A DNA stretch of 64,000 nt, from contig NZ_JBGVSA010000005.1 in NCBI RefSeq assembly GCF_041807905.1, positions 131,075-195,074 on the forward strand, read 5' to 3'. Shown piece by piece: positions 45,301 through 52,602 of the stretch. Position 1 is the first letter of the stretch. The number at the start of each line of letters is the position of its first letter. The stretch is from JBGVSA01 sp041807905. Lineage in GTDB: Bacteria > Pseudomonadota > Gammaproteobacteria > Burkholderiales > Rhodocyclaceae. The position numbers and the translations under genes were made by a program. The notes beneath the pieces were generated by a model. The model ran no database searches and was not told where the DNA came from. It worked only from the letters and a program-made list of their open reading frames with translations.

Positions 45301-45499
45301 TGGGGGCGGCCACGTTTTCCGACACGACTTCGGCGGACGCCCCTGGATAGGTCGCGGTTACCGAAATCGATGGCGGGGTGATGTCCGGGAACTGGGCGAT
45401 CGGCAGGTTGAGCATCGCCACACCGCCGGCGATGACCAGCACGATCGAGATGACCGACGCAAAGATCGGCCTGTCGATGAAAAAATGGGAAAAACTCAT
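42317..45499 (-). CDS. RND multidrug efflux transporter, AcrB/MexB (HAE1) type
   Basis: 1060 aa. Twelve membrane helices with the N-terminal FFIDRPIFASVISIVLVIAG. The proton-relay aspartates are in GIVVDDAIVVIENVERNM and the helix-10 lysine in LAAKNAILIFEFA. It matches hydrophobe/amphiphile exporters of the AcrB group. ATG 45499 overlaps the adaptor stop (ATGA). Partner of the adaptor before it and the channel after it. Confidence 0.95.
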   Translation of the reverse strand: MSFSHFFIDRPIFASVISIVLVIAGGVAMLNLPIAQFPDITPPSISVTATYPGASAEVVSENVAAPIEQQVNGADNMMYMYSTTSSTGALTLSVYFNIGTDPSLAQVDVQNRVNLALPLLPDAVTAQGVSVQKRSSSFMMVIAIFSPDNSLDSNYVANYANIYVLDAIKRLPGANQASIFGSPDYAMRVWLKPDRMASLGITATDVQNVVAAQNQQYAAGRLGQSPTAGPVQQTLPVVTAGRMTEPSQFDNIILRASNENAAIVRVKDIGRTELGAKDYSIRSTYNGKTATLIAVYQQPGANALDVSKQVRATLEELKKSFPQGLDYTISLDTTEFVQESISEVIHTFWEAVILVILVVFVFLQSFRATLVPILAVPVSIIGTFIGLTAFGFSINMLTLFGMVLAIGIVVDDAIVVIENVERNMSEFKLSPKDAAKKAMDEVSGPVVAIVLVLCAVFIPVAFLSGITGQLYKQFAVTLAVSVVLSGLVALTLSPALAAILLKPEHKEKRGFFKWFNNSFEAITNRYTWVSALAIKRVIVSVILIGGMLFLMVGLFNRIPTSFLPVEDQGYVLGATIMPDGASLDRTESVMNRASAWFQKHPAVHSVAEVTGFSLIDNQTKASAGTLFVSFKSFAERKDPALRADAILSAAQHEFASIKEGLVIPINPPSIPGLGTTGGFEFWLQSKGDASLQKLEEVTRAIIAKARQRPELRGVSSTINTNSRQLMVEVDREKAETLGVPVQDVYSTLQTLFGSLYVSQFPKNSRLFQVILQAEPDYRIKPEDLQNMYVRNAEGKMVPLKAVTTSHYTTGADIVTRFNNFPAAKIQGDAAPGYSSGQALAAMEQIAAEVMPSDFGYEWAGQAREEKEAGSTAVVVFAFALVMVFLILAAQYEKWSLPLGVLLAVPFALFGALAAIWLRGTQNDVYFQIGLTVLIALAAKNAILIFEFAVEMREKENMSPYDAALEAARLRLRPIVMTSLAFILGCIPLAIATGASSASRHSLGTGVIGGMLGATAIAIFFIPMFFWGLETLSSRSSKKKKADKHTEPPETLEHGGSTHEI

Positions 45500-47088
45500 C
45501 GTGCTGCCCCCACGGTGACGTCGACGCGCCGCGCCGCTGCTGCGTCATCGCCGCCGACGATGTCGGCGGGTTTCTTCATTTCGATCCGGTCAGCCGCCAC
45601 GCCGGCGCGTGTCAATGCACTGTGCACCGCCTGCGCGCGGGCCTGAGCCAGCTTGGTGTTCGCCTCGGCGTGGCCGCTCTTGTCGACGTAACCGCTGATC
45701 GCCACGGTCTGTCCGCCAGTGAGCGATGCCGCCAGCTTGCGCAGTGCGACCGAAGCGGTGGCGTCCAGGCGTGAGCTGCCGTGTTCGAAGTACACCGCGG
45801 TACCGCCATTTGCCGCCGACGCTGGTGCTGCGGCGGAAGGTGCCGCGCCGGCTGGTGGGGCGGCCGCCGGTGCGGGGGCCGGCGCCGGGGCGCTCGGTGC
45901 CGCCGCGCCCGCAGGCGCATTCCCACCTGCCTGCGGAGCTGAAGCCGTGCTGGCGGCCTGGGCAGGCATCTCGGTCGGCTTGAGCGGAACGCCCGGCGCC
46001 AGTCGCAGCGTGCCGTCCACCACGACGCGATCACCGGCGCGCAGGCCCTTGGTGACGAGCCAGCCGTCGCCCTTCCATTCATCGGTCTGGATGGAGCGCT
46101 GTTCCGCCTTGCTGTCCTTGTCGACCACCCACACGAACTGGCCGCGCGGGCCTTGTTGCACCGCCCGTTGCGGCACGACGATGGCATTCGGCCGCGTCGC
46201 ACCGAGCACATGCACGCGAACGAACTGGCCGGGGCGCAGCGCGCCCTTCGGATTGGGCAGCTCGGCGCGCACGAGGAAGGTGCCGGTCTCCTGGCTGAAC
46301 GCGGCATCGGCGAAGGTGATGCGGCCTGTTTCGGGGAAGACGGTGCCGTCGGCGAGAAGCACCTCGACGCGCCACTTGTCGTTCGGGGCGGGCTTGATGA
46401 TGCCGGCGTCGGCTTCGCTCTGCAGGCGCAGCTTTTCGTTTTCCGACAGGCTGAAATTCACCCGGATCGGGTCGAGCTTGGCGATGTAGGTCAGCAAGCT
46501 GTTTTCGCCGCTGACGTACGCCCCATCCTGCACTTTCGCGAAGGACGACAGGCCCGCCACGGGCGACTTGATCGTCGTATAGGACAGGTCCAGTTCCGAG
46601 TTGGTGACCTTCGCCCGGGCAGCTTCGACGGCCGCCGCGGCTGCCTGTTCCTGCCCGGTCGCGTCATCCAGATCCTTCTGCGACAAGGCGTTCTGGGCAA
46701 CCAGCGGCTTGACCCGCGCGAGATTGGCGCGCGCCGTCGTCAGCCGTGCCTGTTGCTGGTTCAGTTCGGCGCGCGCCGCATCCAGTTCGGCCTGGAAGGG
46801 TTTTGCGTCGATGAGGAACAGCGTCTGCCCGGGACTGACCATCGCGCCTTCGGTGTAGATTCGCCGTTCGAGAAAACCCGCCACGCGGGCGCGGATCTCG
46901 ACCTGCTGCGAGCTCTCCGTCTGGCCGACGAACTCATAGACCTGCGGCACGTCGGCGGGCTTCACCGTCATCACGGCGACGTCGGTTGCCGGTGGCGCGG
47001 CGGGTGCCGCGGCTTCCTTCTTGCCGCAGGCGGCCAACAGCGCAATGAGTGGCAGGCAGACCAATACTCGATAGGATGTATTCATCAT
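45496..47088 (-). CDS. RND periplasmic adaptor with fused C-terminal OmpA-like domain
   Basis: 530 aa; usual AcrA/MexA adaptors have about 380-420. Lipobox LLAACGKK. Adaptor part (about 35-370): GQTESSQQVEIRARVAGFL, lipoyl halves, helical hairpin, and VVPQRAVQQGPRGQFVWVVD. A linker of about 60 residues, almost all Ala, Pro and Gly, follows (about 372-432). The last 100 residues look like an OmpA-type peptidoglycan-binding domain: VYFEHGSSRLD, ISGYVDKSG, NTKLAQARAQAV and a final RRVDVTV, with the Asp and Arg that hold diaminopimelate. The fusion would tie the pump to the cell wall. Confidence 0.9.
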   Translation of the reverse strand: MMNTSYRVLVCLPLIALLAACGKKEAAAPAAPPATDVAVMTVKPADVPQVYEFVGQTESSQQVEIRARVAGFLERRIYTEGAMVSPGQTLFLIDAKPFQAELDAARAELNQQQARLTTARANLARVKPLVAQNALSQKDLDDATGQEQAAAAAVEAARAKVTNSELDLSYTTIKSPVAGLSSFAKVQDGAYVSGENSLLTYIAKLDPIRVNFSLSENEKLRLQSEADAGIIKPAPNDKWRVEVLLADGTVFPETGRITFADAAFSQETGTFLVRAELPNPKGALRPGQFVRVHVLGATRPNAIVVPQRAVQQGPRGQFVWVVDKDSKAEQRSIQTDEWKGDGWLVTKGLRAGDRVVVDGTLRLAPGVPLKPTEMPAQAASTASAPQAGGNAPAGAAAPSAPAPAPAPAAAPPAGAAPSAAAPASAANGGTAVYFEHGSSRLDATASVALRKLAASLTGGQTVAISGYVDKSGHAEANTKLAQARAQAVHSALTRAGVAADRIEMKKPADIVGGDDAAAARRVDVTVGAAR

Positions 47089-47167
47089 GGCGCGACAGTC
47101 TTTGAGTCAGTGTCCGGGGCGGCCCCCGACGGTGCCGGGGGCGCGTCTTGTTCCGCTGGATCGCGGC

Positions 47168-47758
47168 TTATTTCTTTGCCGGCGCGGGCGCCGCGGTCAC
47201 GGCGACGGCGATCGATTCGCGGATGGTCGCCACCACTTGGTCCCCCTTCTTGACCTTGGCGAGCACCGCAGGGTCCTGCACATGCGCGGTGACGAGCTTG
47301 CCTTCCGGCGTCTTGAGCGTGACGGTGTGCTTCTTGGTATCCACGGCGGTCACGTCGGAGACAACGACGGTCGTGCGTTGCACGGTGCCGGAGGGCTTTT
47401 CGCCGAGCGGGGCGGAAGCGCCCGATTCGCTCACGCGCTTTTCCCGAAAGCCGTTGCCGCCTTTTTGCAGTTCGATGGCGATGGCTTGCTGGTAGTCGAC
47501 GCTCACCATGTCGCCGACCTTGATCTGGTCGAAGTTCTTGACCTCGTTGCCCACCTGGAACTCGCGCGATTCGCCCTTGGAGTTTTCGATGGTGATCACG
47601 CGCGTGGTCTTGTCGACCGCCGTGATCTTGCCGGCCAGGCGGGCGTCGGCCTGCACGACCTTCGAGGCGGCCACCGTCGGCGCGGATTGCGCCGATACCA
47701 GCGGAGAAGCCCCCAGGGCGAGGGCCGCGATGATGCTCAATTGGGCAACGTATTTCAT
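47168..47758 (-). CDS. Exported protein with duplicated domain
   Basis: 196 aa. Signal peptide (ALALGASPLVSA). Two copies of a beta-rich unit of about 58 residues: KITAVDKTTRVITIENSKG...FDQIKVGDMVSV and DVTAVDTKKHTVTLKTPEG...LAKVKKGDQVVA. The copies align throughout, so this is a clear tandem duplication. I do not recognise a named family, though it recalls DUF5666-like beta domains. Its start overlaps the receiver stop (ATGA); the RND adaptor follows by 79 bases. Confidence 0.75.
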   Translation of the reverse strand: MKYVAQLSIIAALALGASPLVSAQSAPTVAASKVVQADARLAGKITAVDKTTRVITIENSKGESREFQVGNEVKNFDQIKVGDMVSVDYQQAIAIELQKGGNGFREKRVSESGASAPLGEKPSGTVQRTTVVVSDVTAVDTKKHTVTLKTPEGKLVTAHVQDPAVLAKVKKGDQVVATIRESIAVAVTAAPAPAKK

Positions 47759-48150
47759 GTGAGATCTCCTGATTGTTGTGAATCGAGGGCCGAATTGACG
47801 GCAGAGAGCAGTGCGTGCCCCGCGAACGGTTTGACGAGATACGCGGCGCCCGCAGCACGGGCTTGACGCTGGGTGTCACCGTCGTCGTAGGCGGTGATGA
47901 AGATGACGGCGGGGTGATAGGGGCCGCGATCGAGCGCGCGGTCCAGTTCGAAGCCCGACATGCCGGGCAGATGGATATCTACGACGAGGCAGTCGGCGCG
48001 CGCGGTGGCGTCGGAAGCGAGCAGGGCTTCGCCCGTGGCAAATGACTCGGCATGCAGGCCGGCCGCCTCGATGAGGCGATGCATCGCCTGCCTGAGACCG
48101 CTGTCATCCTCGACGACGACGACACGCCGGATTCGCTTGCCCACAACCAC
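47755..48150 (-). CDS. Single-domain response regulator (FixJ-type receiver)
   Basis: 131 aa with only a receiver domain. Acidic pair VVEDDSG, phospho-acceptor Asp in LVVDIHLPGM, Thr in ITAYDD and lysine in YLVKPF are intact. There is no output domain and no histidine kinase nearby. It is the first gene of the apparent efflux operon and overlaps the exported-protein gene. Confidence 0.88.
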   Translation of the reverse strand: MVVGKRIRRVVVVEDDSGLRQAMHRLIEAAGLHAESFATGEALLASDATARADCLVVDIHLPGMSGFELDRALDRGPYHPAVIFITAYDDGDTQRQARAAGAAYLVKPFAGHALLSAVNSALDSQQSGDLT

Positions 48151-48467
48151 GCTCCTTTGTTGTCACGCGACTGCACAAGTGTCGGCGGAAGGCTACCGCG
48201 GCGCCCCCTGCCTGGCATCGTCCTAAGGTGCAGAGAGTCTTGCCCTTTGGTGCAATGGCGCCTGCAAAGGGATGCGAATCCGGGCGGAACGAAGCTGGCC
48301 GTCGGCGGCGTGTGCGGGGTGGAGGGCGGGCTATCGATCGCACCGACGAATGTATGCACTCGTCACGTTCGCCTGTACCCATGCAGTGCCCGCCTCGATG
48401 AACCGGCGGCGCCACGGCACAAAAAAAGGCGCCCGCAGGCGCCTTGTCTGTTCTTGACCGAGCAAGC
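48151..48467. other. Spacer between receiver gene and ftsX, no gene
   Basis: 317 bases. It holds the ftsX terminator at its low end and must hold the promoter of the receiver-efflux genes at its high end, but I see no clear -35/-10 match or operator. No likely open frame. Confidence 0.55.
48421..48445 (-). terminator. Intrinsic terminator of ftsX
   Basis: On the minus strand AAGGCGCC-N4-GGCGCCTT runs into seven T in total. It starts 23 bases after the ftsX stop. Confidence 0.88.
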
Positions 48468-49373
48468 TCAGTCGGCGATGAGCCCGTCATGCAGGTGACG
48501 GTGCACCGAAAGCGCCGCACCCAGCCAGCCGAGCAGCGCGGCGAAGGCGAGCAGGGCGCCGACCTGCGGCAACGCCGGCGGCGGCATGTCGAGCACGATG
48601 CTGTAGGTCTTGGCGAGCGCCTGGAGTTGCGGACCGATCAGCCGCATCAGCGCTACCACCAGGCCCCATGCCAAGAGGCCGCCAAGCAGGCCCTGGAAGA
48701 AACCGAAATACAGGAACGGCCGGCGCACGTACTGGCGCGTGGCGCCCATCAGCATGCTCACCGAGATCTCCTGCCGCTGCGTGAGGATCTGCAGGCGGAT
48801 CGTGTTGAAGGTAATGATCACGAGCGCTGCGCCGAGCAAGCCCGCCAGCAGCAGGACCATGCTGCGACCAAGCTCGATCAGCGCATGCATGCGTTCGACC
48901 CATTCGGAATCAAGCTGCACGAGCGCCACTTCAGGCTGCTTGGACAGCATGTCGCGCAGCTCGATGAATCCGGACGGCGCATCGGAAGCCGGCTCGAGCA
49001 CGAACGCGTCGGGCAGCGGGTTTTCGGGCAGCGCGCTGGCCACGTCGGCAAAGCCGCCACGCTCGGCGAGGCGTTTGAGCGCCTCATCCTTCGAGATATA
49101 GCGCAGCGCGGTGATGCGCGTGTCCGACTGGAGTCGGGAGCGCAGCAGCGCCACGGCATTTGCGCTGGCGTCCGTCTTGAGGAAGACGCTGATCTCGGGC
49201 TTGCCCGACACGCCGCGTGCAAGACCGGCCAGATTGTCGATGAGTACGTAACCGAGCGCCGGCAAAGTGAGCGCGATGGCGATGACGAGTGCCGACAGCA
49301 GCGTGGTCAGCGGGCGTCGCCCCAGACGGCGCATGGAGTGCGACAGGGCGAGCGAATGTGAATGGAGGCTCAT
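48468..49373 (-). CDS. ftsX: Cell-division protein FtsX
   Basis: 301 aa membrane subunit of the FtsEX complex, which controls amidases at the septum. One N-terminal helix (TTLLSALVIAIALTLPALGYVL), a periplasmic domain (about 55-165) and three C-terminal helices from about 168 (LLLAGLLGAALVIITFNTIRL). The start is ATG 49373 (MSLHSHS). ftsE normally overlaps or abuts ftsX, but here 811 bases with a lipoprotein gene and a terminator lie between. Confidence 0.92.
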   Translation of the reverse strand: MSLHSHSLALSHSMRRLGRRPLTTLLSALVIAIALTLPALGYVLIDNLAGLARGVSGKPEISVFLKTDASANAVALLRSRLQSDTRITALRYISKDEALKRLAERGGFADVASALPENPLPDAFVLEPASDAPSGFIELRDMLSKQPEVALVQLDSEWVERMHALIELGRSMVLLLAGLLGAALVIITFNTIRLQILTQRQEISVSMLMGATRQYVRRPFLYFGFFQGLLGGLLAWGLVVALMRLIGPQLQALAKTYSIVLDMPPPALPQVGALLAFAALLGWLGAALSVHRHLHDGLIAD

Positions 49374-49447
49374 GAATACGAGGGCTTGGCTGAAGGATCG
49401 GAGGTGTCCAGCGTATCCGGATACCTCTCGCAAGCGCTCGATTATAG

Positions 49448-49473
49448 AAAAAACCCGCCTCGAGGGCGGGTTT
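49448..49473 (-). terminator. Intrinsic terminator after the lipoprotein gene between ftsE and ftsX
   Basis: On the minus strand AAACCCGCC-N5-GGCGGGTTT continues into TTT. It lies 36 bases after the lipoprotein stop and 75 bases before the ftsX start, so it should limit readthrough from ftsE into ftsX. Confidence 0.85.
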
Positions 49474-49508
49474 CCGTGCACCGTGCGTCGTCGCGACGCG
49501 GCGGACGG

Positions 49509-49880
49509 TCAGCAGCCCATGGCCTTGCCGCTGGCGGCGAAAGCGTCGGCGCTCTGCTTGCAGGCCGCGCCCAGGGCCGCCTTGTCGCTGATCTGCGCCC
49601 AGCTTGCGCGGGTCTGATCCATCTGCTGCTTGATGGTGCTGGCCACGGCTGCGTTGCCGCCGCCGATCTTCTCGACGCAGGCGTTGACCTGCTTGATGTA
49701 GTCCTCACACTCGGCCGGCAGCGCCTCGGTTGCGGCGGCCACGCTCGACTCAGCGGCGGCAGCGCTCGAAGCGGCTGCGGCGGGGGCCGACGCCGGCGCG
49801 GCTTCTTCCTTCTTGGTGCAGGCGCCCAGCATTGCAGCAGCGGCCAGCATGGCGATCAGCAGCGAAAATTTCTTGCTCAT
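49509..49880 (-). CDS. Small cysteine-containing lipoprotein between ftsE and ftsX
   Basis: 123 aa. Lipobox MLGACTKK. An Ala/Ser/Glu-rich linker (about 25-52) is followed by a helical domain with four more cysteines (PAECEDYIKQVNACVEKI, GAACKQSADAF, KAMGC), of the DUF5339-like type. GGGAGAG stands before ATG 49880. It is not a known part of the FtsEX system. Confidence 0.8.
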   Translation of the reverse strand: MSKKFSLLIAMLAAAAMLGACTKKEEAAPASAPAAAASSAAAAESSVAAATEALPAECEDYIKQVNACVEKIGGGNAAVASTIKQQMDQTRASWAQISDKAALGAACKQSADAFAASGKAMGC

Positions 49881-50184
49881 TGTTCTCTCCCTCGAATGAC
49901 TGTGAGACAGCCAGACCGCTGCGCGACGCGTGCCCGATCGTGGCCTTGGCTCGGGCCAAAGCGCCCTCGCGGCACGCAGTGTGGGCAGAAGGAGAATGGG
50001 CTAGTGTTGTGCGACCGCAAGGTCACCGCCGCACTGGCGTGGATTTGAGAAAGCGGCTTCGAGGCGCTTCTATGATTCTGCTGGCATGGTTCCGGGTATC
50101 TGACAATCCGACCGTGCTTGACACAGTCAAGCGCCGACGAAATCTGTCGCCGGCGCACCAGAACAGATCGATTCGCCAGACTAT
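49881..50184. other. Spacer between ftsE and the lipoprotein gene, no gene
   Basis: 304 bases. It contains the palindrome at 50116-50132 and, next to ftsE, a bulged GC stem (GCGCCG 50131-50136 with CGGCGC 50150-50155) that may mark the ftsE mRNA end. No likely open frame. Confidence 0.55.
50116..50132. promoter_or_regulatory. Perfect palindrome downstream of ftsE (possible operator)
   Basis: GCTTGAC-ACA-GTCAAGC, seven-base arms. Both strands carry a -35-like TTGAC inside it. It lies 53 bases after ftsE and 236 bases before the lipoprotein gene. It is probably a protein binding site; no regulator can be named. Confidence 0.4.
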
Positions 50185-50838
50185 TTACTGCAGCAGTCGT
50201 CCCTGGGCGAGTTCTACGCGCCGCGCACCGTAGGGCGAATACAGCGTCTCGTCGTGTGTGGCCAGGATCAGCGTGACGCCCGCCGCGTTGAAGTCGCGGA
50301 AGAGCGCCGCGATCTCGCGCGCGTAGGCCGGGTCCAGGTGTGCCGTCGGCTCATCGGCGATCAGGATCGACGGACGATTGACGATGGCGCGGGCGATGGC
50401 GGCGCGTTGTTGTTCGCCGCCCGACAGCGTGAGCGGGAGCGCGCGCGCGTGGTGCGACAGCCCGACGCGTTCGAGCGCCGCGTGGACGCGCTTGGAGGCG
50501 TCCTTGGGCGGATGTCCCGTCACCTGCAGGGGCAACATGACGTTGTCGAAGATGCTGCGGTCGAGCAACAGGCGGTGTTCCTGCATGACGAGTCCGAGAC
50601 TGCGGCGCAGGTAGGGAATCTGCGAAGGCTTGAGCCGGCCGACGTCCAGTCCATTGACGGTGACGCGCCCGCCGGTAGGCGACTCCAGGGCCGCGATGAG
50701 CTTGAGCAGCGTGCTCTTGCCGGCACCCGAGTGGCCCGCGAGCACGAGCAGCTCACCGTGCCGGATATCCAGGCTGACGCCTGCCAGCGCGTCGTGCCCG
50801 CCGGGATAGCGCTTGGAGACGTTGTCGAATTGGATCAT
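50185..50838 (-). CDS. ftsE: Cell-division ATP-binding protein FtsE
   Basis: 217 aa. Walker A GHSGAGKST, signature LSGGEQQR and Walker B ILIADEPTAHLD are intact, and the family-specific VMQEHRLLLDRSIFDNV is present. It pairs with FtsX at the septum. ATG 50838 starts MIQFDNVSKRYPGG. Confidence 0.94.
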   Translation of the reverse strand: MIQFDNVSKRYPGGHDALAGVSLDIRHGELLVLAGHSGAGKSTLLKLIAALESPTGGRVTVNGLDVGRLKPSQIPYLRRSLGLVMQEHRLLLDRSIFDNVMLPLQVTGHPPKDASKRVHAALERVGLSHHARALPLTLSGGEQQRAAIARAIVNRPSILIADEPTAHLDPAYAREIAALFRDFNAAGVTLILATHDETLYSPYGARRVELAQGRLLQ

Positions 50839-50922
50839 CGGAGAACGATTGCAGCTTGATCGAGACCGCGATTCTAACGTGTCGCCCCACGGCGCGTCTG
50901 GCCCGGGGCGGATCGGGTCGCC

Positions 50923-51588
50923 TCAATCGATGGCCGGGCCGGAGGCCAGCCGATGTGCCCAGCGCGTCGTCTCAGGCAGGCGGTAGCGCGTGGTGCAGGC
51001 TCGCACCCAGTGCAGCGCACTGTCCAGCGACACGCGATGGCCGCTCGAAATGAACAAGGGCTGGGTATTGGCGCGATTGCGCAGCACCGCACCGATGATG
51101 TCGCCACGATCCATCAGTGGGATCCAGGCGCCCAGTTCGGTCGGCAATTCGCCATGCGTGCCGGTCAGGCGCGACTTGCCCACACCAATGGTTGCCATGT
51201 CGGCGACCACGCCGAGATGGCTGGCGATGCCGCAGCGACGCGGATGTGCGATGCCCTGCCCATCGACCAGTACGAGGTCGGCGCTCGTCTTGAGTCGCTC
51301 GAAGGCGTCGAGGATCGCGGGGATCTCGCGGAACGACAGCAGACCGGGCACGTAGGGGAAATGCGTCGGCCGTCGGGCGACCGCGCGATCGATGAGTTCG
51401 AGCCCCGGCCACGACAGCACGGCCACGGCGGCGCGGGTGACGGTGCCGTTCTGCTCGAAGCCGACATCCACGCCGGCCACCTTATTGACCGGGCCGAAAT
51501 CGTCGGCCGTCACGACCTGCTGCGCGACTTCGCGCTGGACCGCGACGGCTTCCTTCGGGGTGAGGTCCCAGCGATGCGGCTGCGCCAT
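50923..51588 (-). CDS. nfi: Endonuclease V
   Basis: 221 aa. Cleaves DNA near deaminated bases such as inosine. Active-site motifs: GVDVGF (metal Asp), PYVPGLLSFREIP (wedge and Glu), VDGQGIAHPRRCGIASHLGV (second Asp) and GVGKSRL. ATG 51588 starts MAQPHRWDLTP; upstream open frame is opposite to ybiB. It starts one base after the ybiB stop. Confidence 0.92.
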   Translation of the reverse strand: MAQPHRWDLTPKEAVAVQREVAQQVVTADDFGPVNKVAGVDVGFEQNGTVTRAAVAVLSWPGLELIDRAVARRPTHFPYVPGLLSFREIPAILDAFERLKTSADLVLVDGQGIAHPRRCGIASHLGVVADMATIGVGKSRLTGTHGELPTELGAWIPLMDRGDIIGAVLRNRANTQPLFISSGHRVSLDSALHWVRACTTRYRLPETTRWAHRLASGPAID

Positions 51589-51589
51589 C

Positions 51590-52501
51590 TCAACCGCGCG
51601 CCAGGTTCGCCAGGGCTTCGACCTGATCGGCGATCGGCTGGGGAATGGGCTGTTTGCCGTGCAACATCGCTTCGATGATGGCGGCATTGGTCTCGACCGA
51701 GCACGCGTCGTCGAGTGGGGCGTCGGATTCGGCGTGTGCCTGTTCAAACATGACCTGTGCCGCGCCCTGCGCGAAGCCGAGCAGGCGCGGTCGCCGCTTC
51801 GGAGAGGCGTACGCCTCGCCTTCGGTGCCGCGCATGAGCAGTGCCGTGGCGCCGTCATGCGCGAGAAAGCGCTCCATGACTTCGAGGTACGGTGGATGCG
51901 TGACTGCGACGACGCGCACGCTGCGCTCGGGGCACGGGTCGAGCAATTTGGCGATGGTGTGTCCGCTATTGCGCACGCCAAGCCGCAGGCGCAGGCTAAG
52001 CAGCCGATCGAGGCCGTTGCACAATTGCGGCAGGCCGAGGCACGTGATGCCGCGCGAGGCGAGCTGGTTTTCCGCCGATTCGACCGACAGGGCCGGCTTG
52101 AGCTTGAGCGCGGTGAGCAAGTCGAACGGGCTGACGCGCGAATCGAAATCGTGGCGCCCTTGTATCAGCACGGGTATGCCTTGGCGGGCGAGCAGGATCG
52201 CCACCAGCGGCATGAGGTTGGCCTGCTTGCGCGCGCCGTTGTAGGTGGGCAGTACCACGCAACGCGGACCGTTGGGCACACGCACGGCGTGAGTACGGGC
52301 GTCGAGCGCTGCCTTGAAGCCGATCAGTTCGTCGAGGTCTTCGCCCTTGACGCGTAGTGAAAGAAGGATCGCGCCGAGTTCGAGTTCGGGCACTTCGCCG
52401 TCGAGGATGCGTCCGAACAGTTCGCGCGCGGCGTCGCGGTCAATGGGCTTGGCGCCCTTGGCACCGCGCCCGATTTCCTTGATGATCGAAGCGTATTTCA
52501 T
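51590..52501 (-). CDS. ybiB: DNA-binding protein YbiB (TrpD2-like)
   Basis: 303 aa. Related to anthranilate phosphoribosyltransferase: ARELFGRILDGEVPELELGA (N-terminal helical domain) and NGARKQANLMPLVAILLA-like core. The glycine-rich PRPP loop of TrpD is not kept in usual form, as in YbiB. YbiB of E. coli binds DNA without sequence preference. Cotranscribed with nfi. Confidence 0.88.
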   Translation of the reverse strand: MKYASIIKEIGRGAKGAKPIDRDAARELFGRILDGEVPELELGAILLSLRVKGEDLDELIGFKAALDARTHAVRVPNGPRCVVLPTYNGARKQANLMPLVAILLARQGIPVLIQGRHDFDSRVSPFDLLTALKLKPALSVESAENQLASRGITCLGLPQLCNGLDRLLSLRLRLGVRNSGHTIAKLLDPCPERSVRVVAVTHPPYLEVMERFLAHDGATALLMRGTEGEAYASPKRRPRLLGFAQGAAQVMFEQAHAESDAPLDDACSVETNAAIIEAMLHGKQPIPQPIADQVEALANLARG

Positions 52502-52602
52502 GACAGGGCGTACGCAGGGAGGGTCAGGCCCTCAAGCGTACTTCGAAAACGCCTGGCGCGGCCATGAGTACAAGTCCCGGGCCGGTGTGGAAAGGATTCG
52601 CA

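Noticed and set aside
42500..45646. Open frame of more than 1000 codons on the plus strand.
   Set aside because: It is antisense to the whole RND transporter gene, has composition typical of a GC-rich mirror frame (His, Arg, Asp-rich) and no ribosome site or domain.
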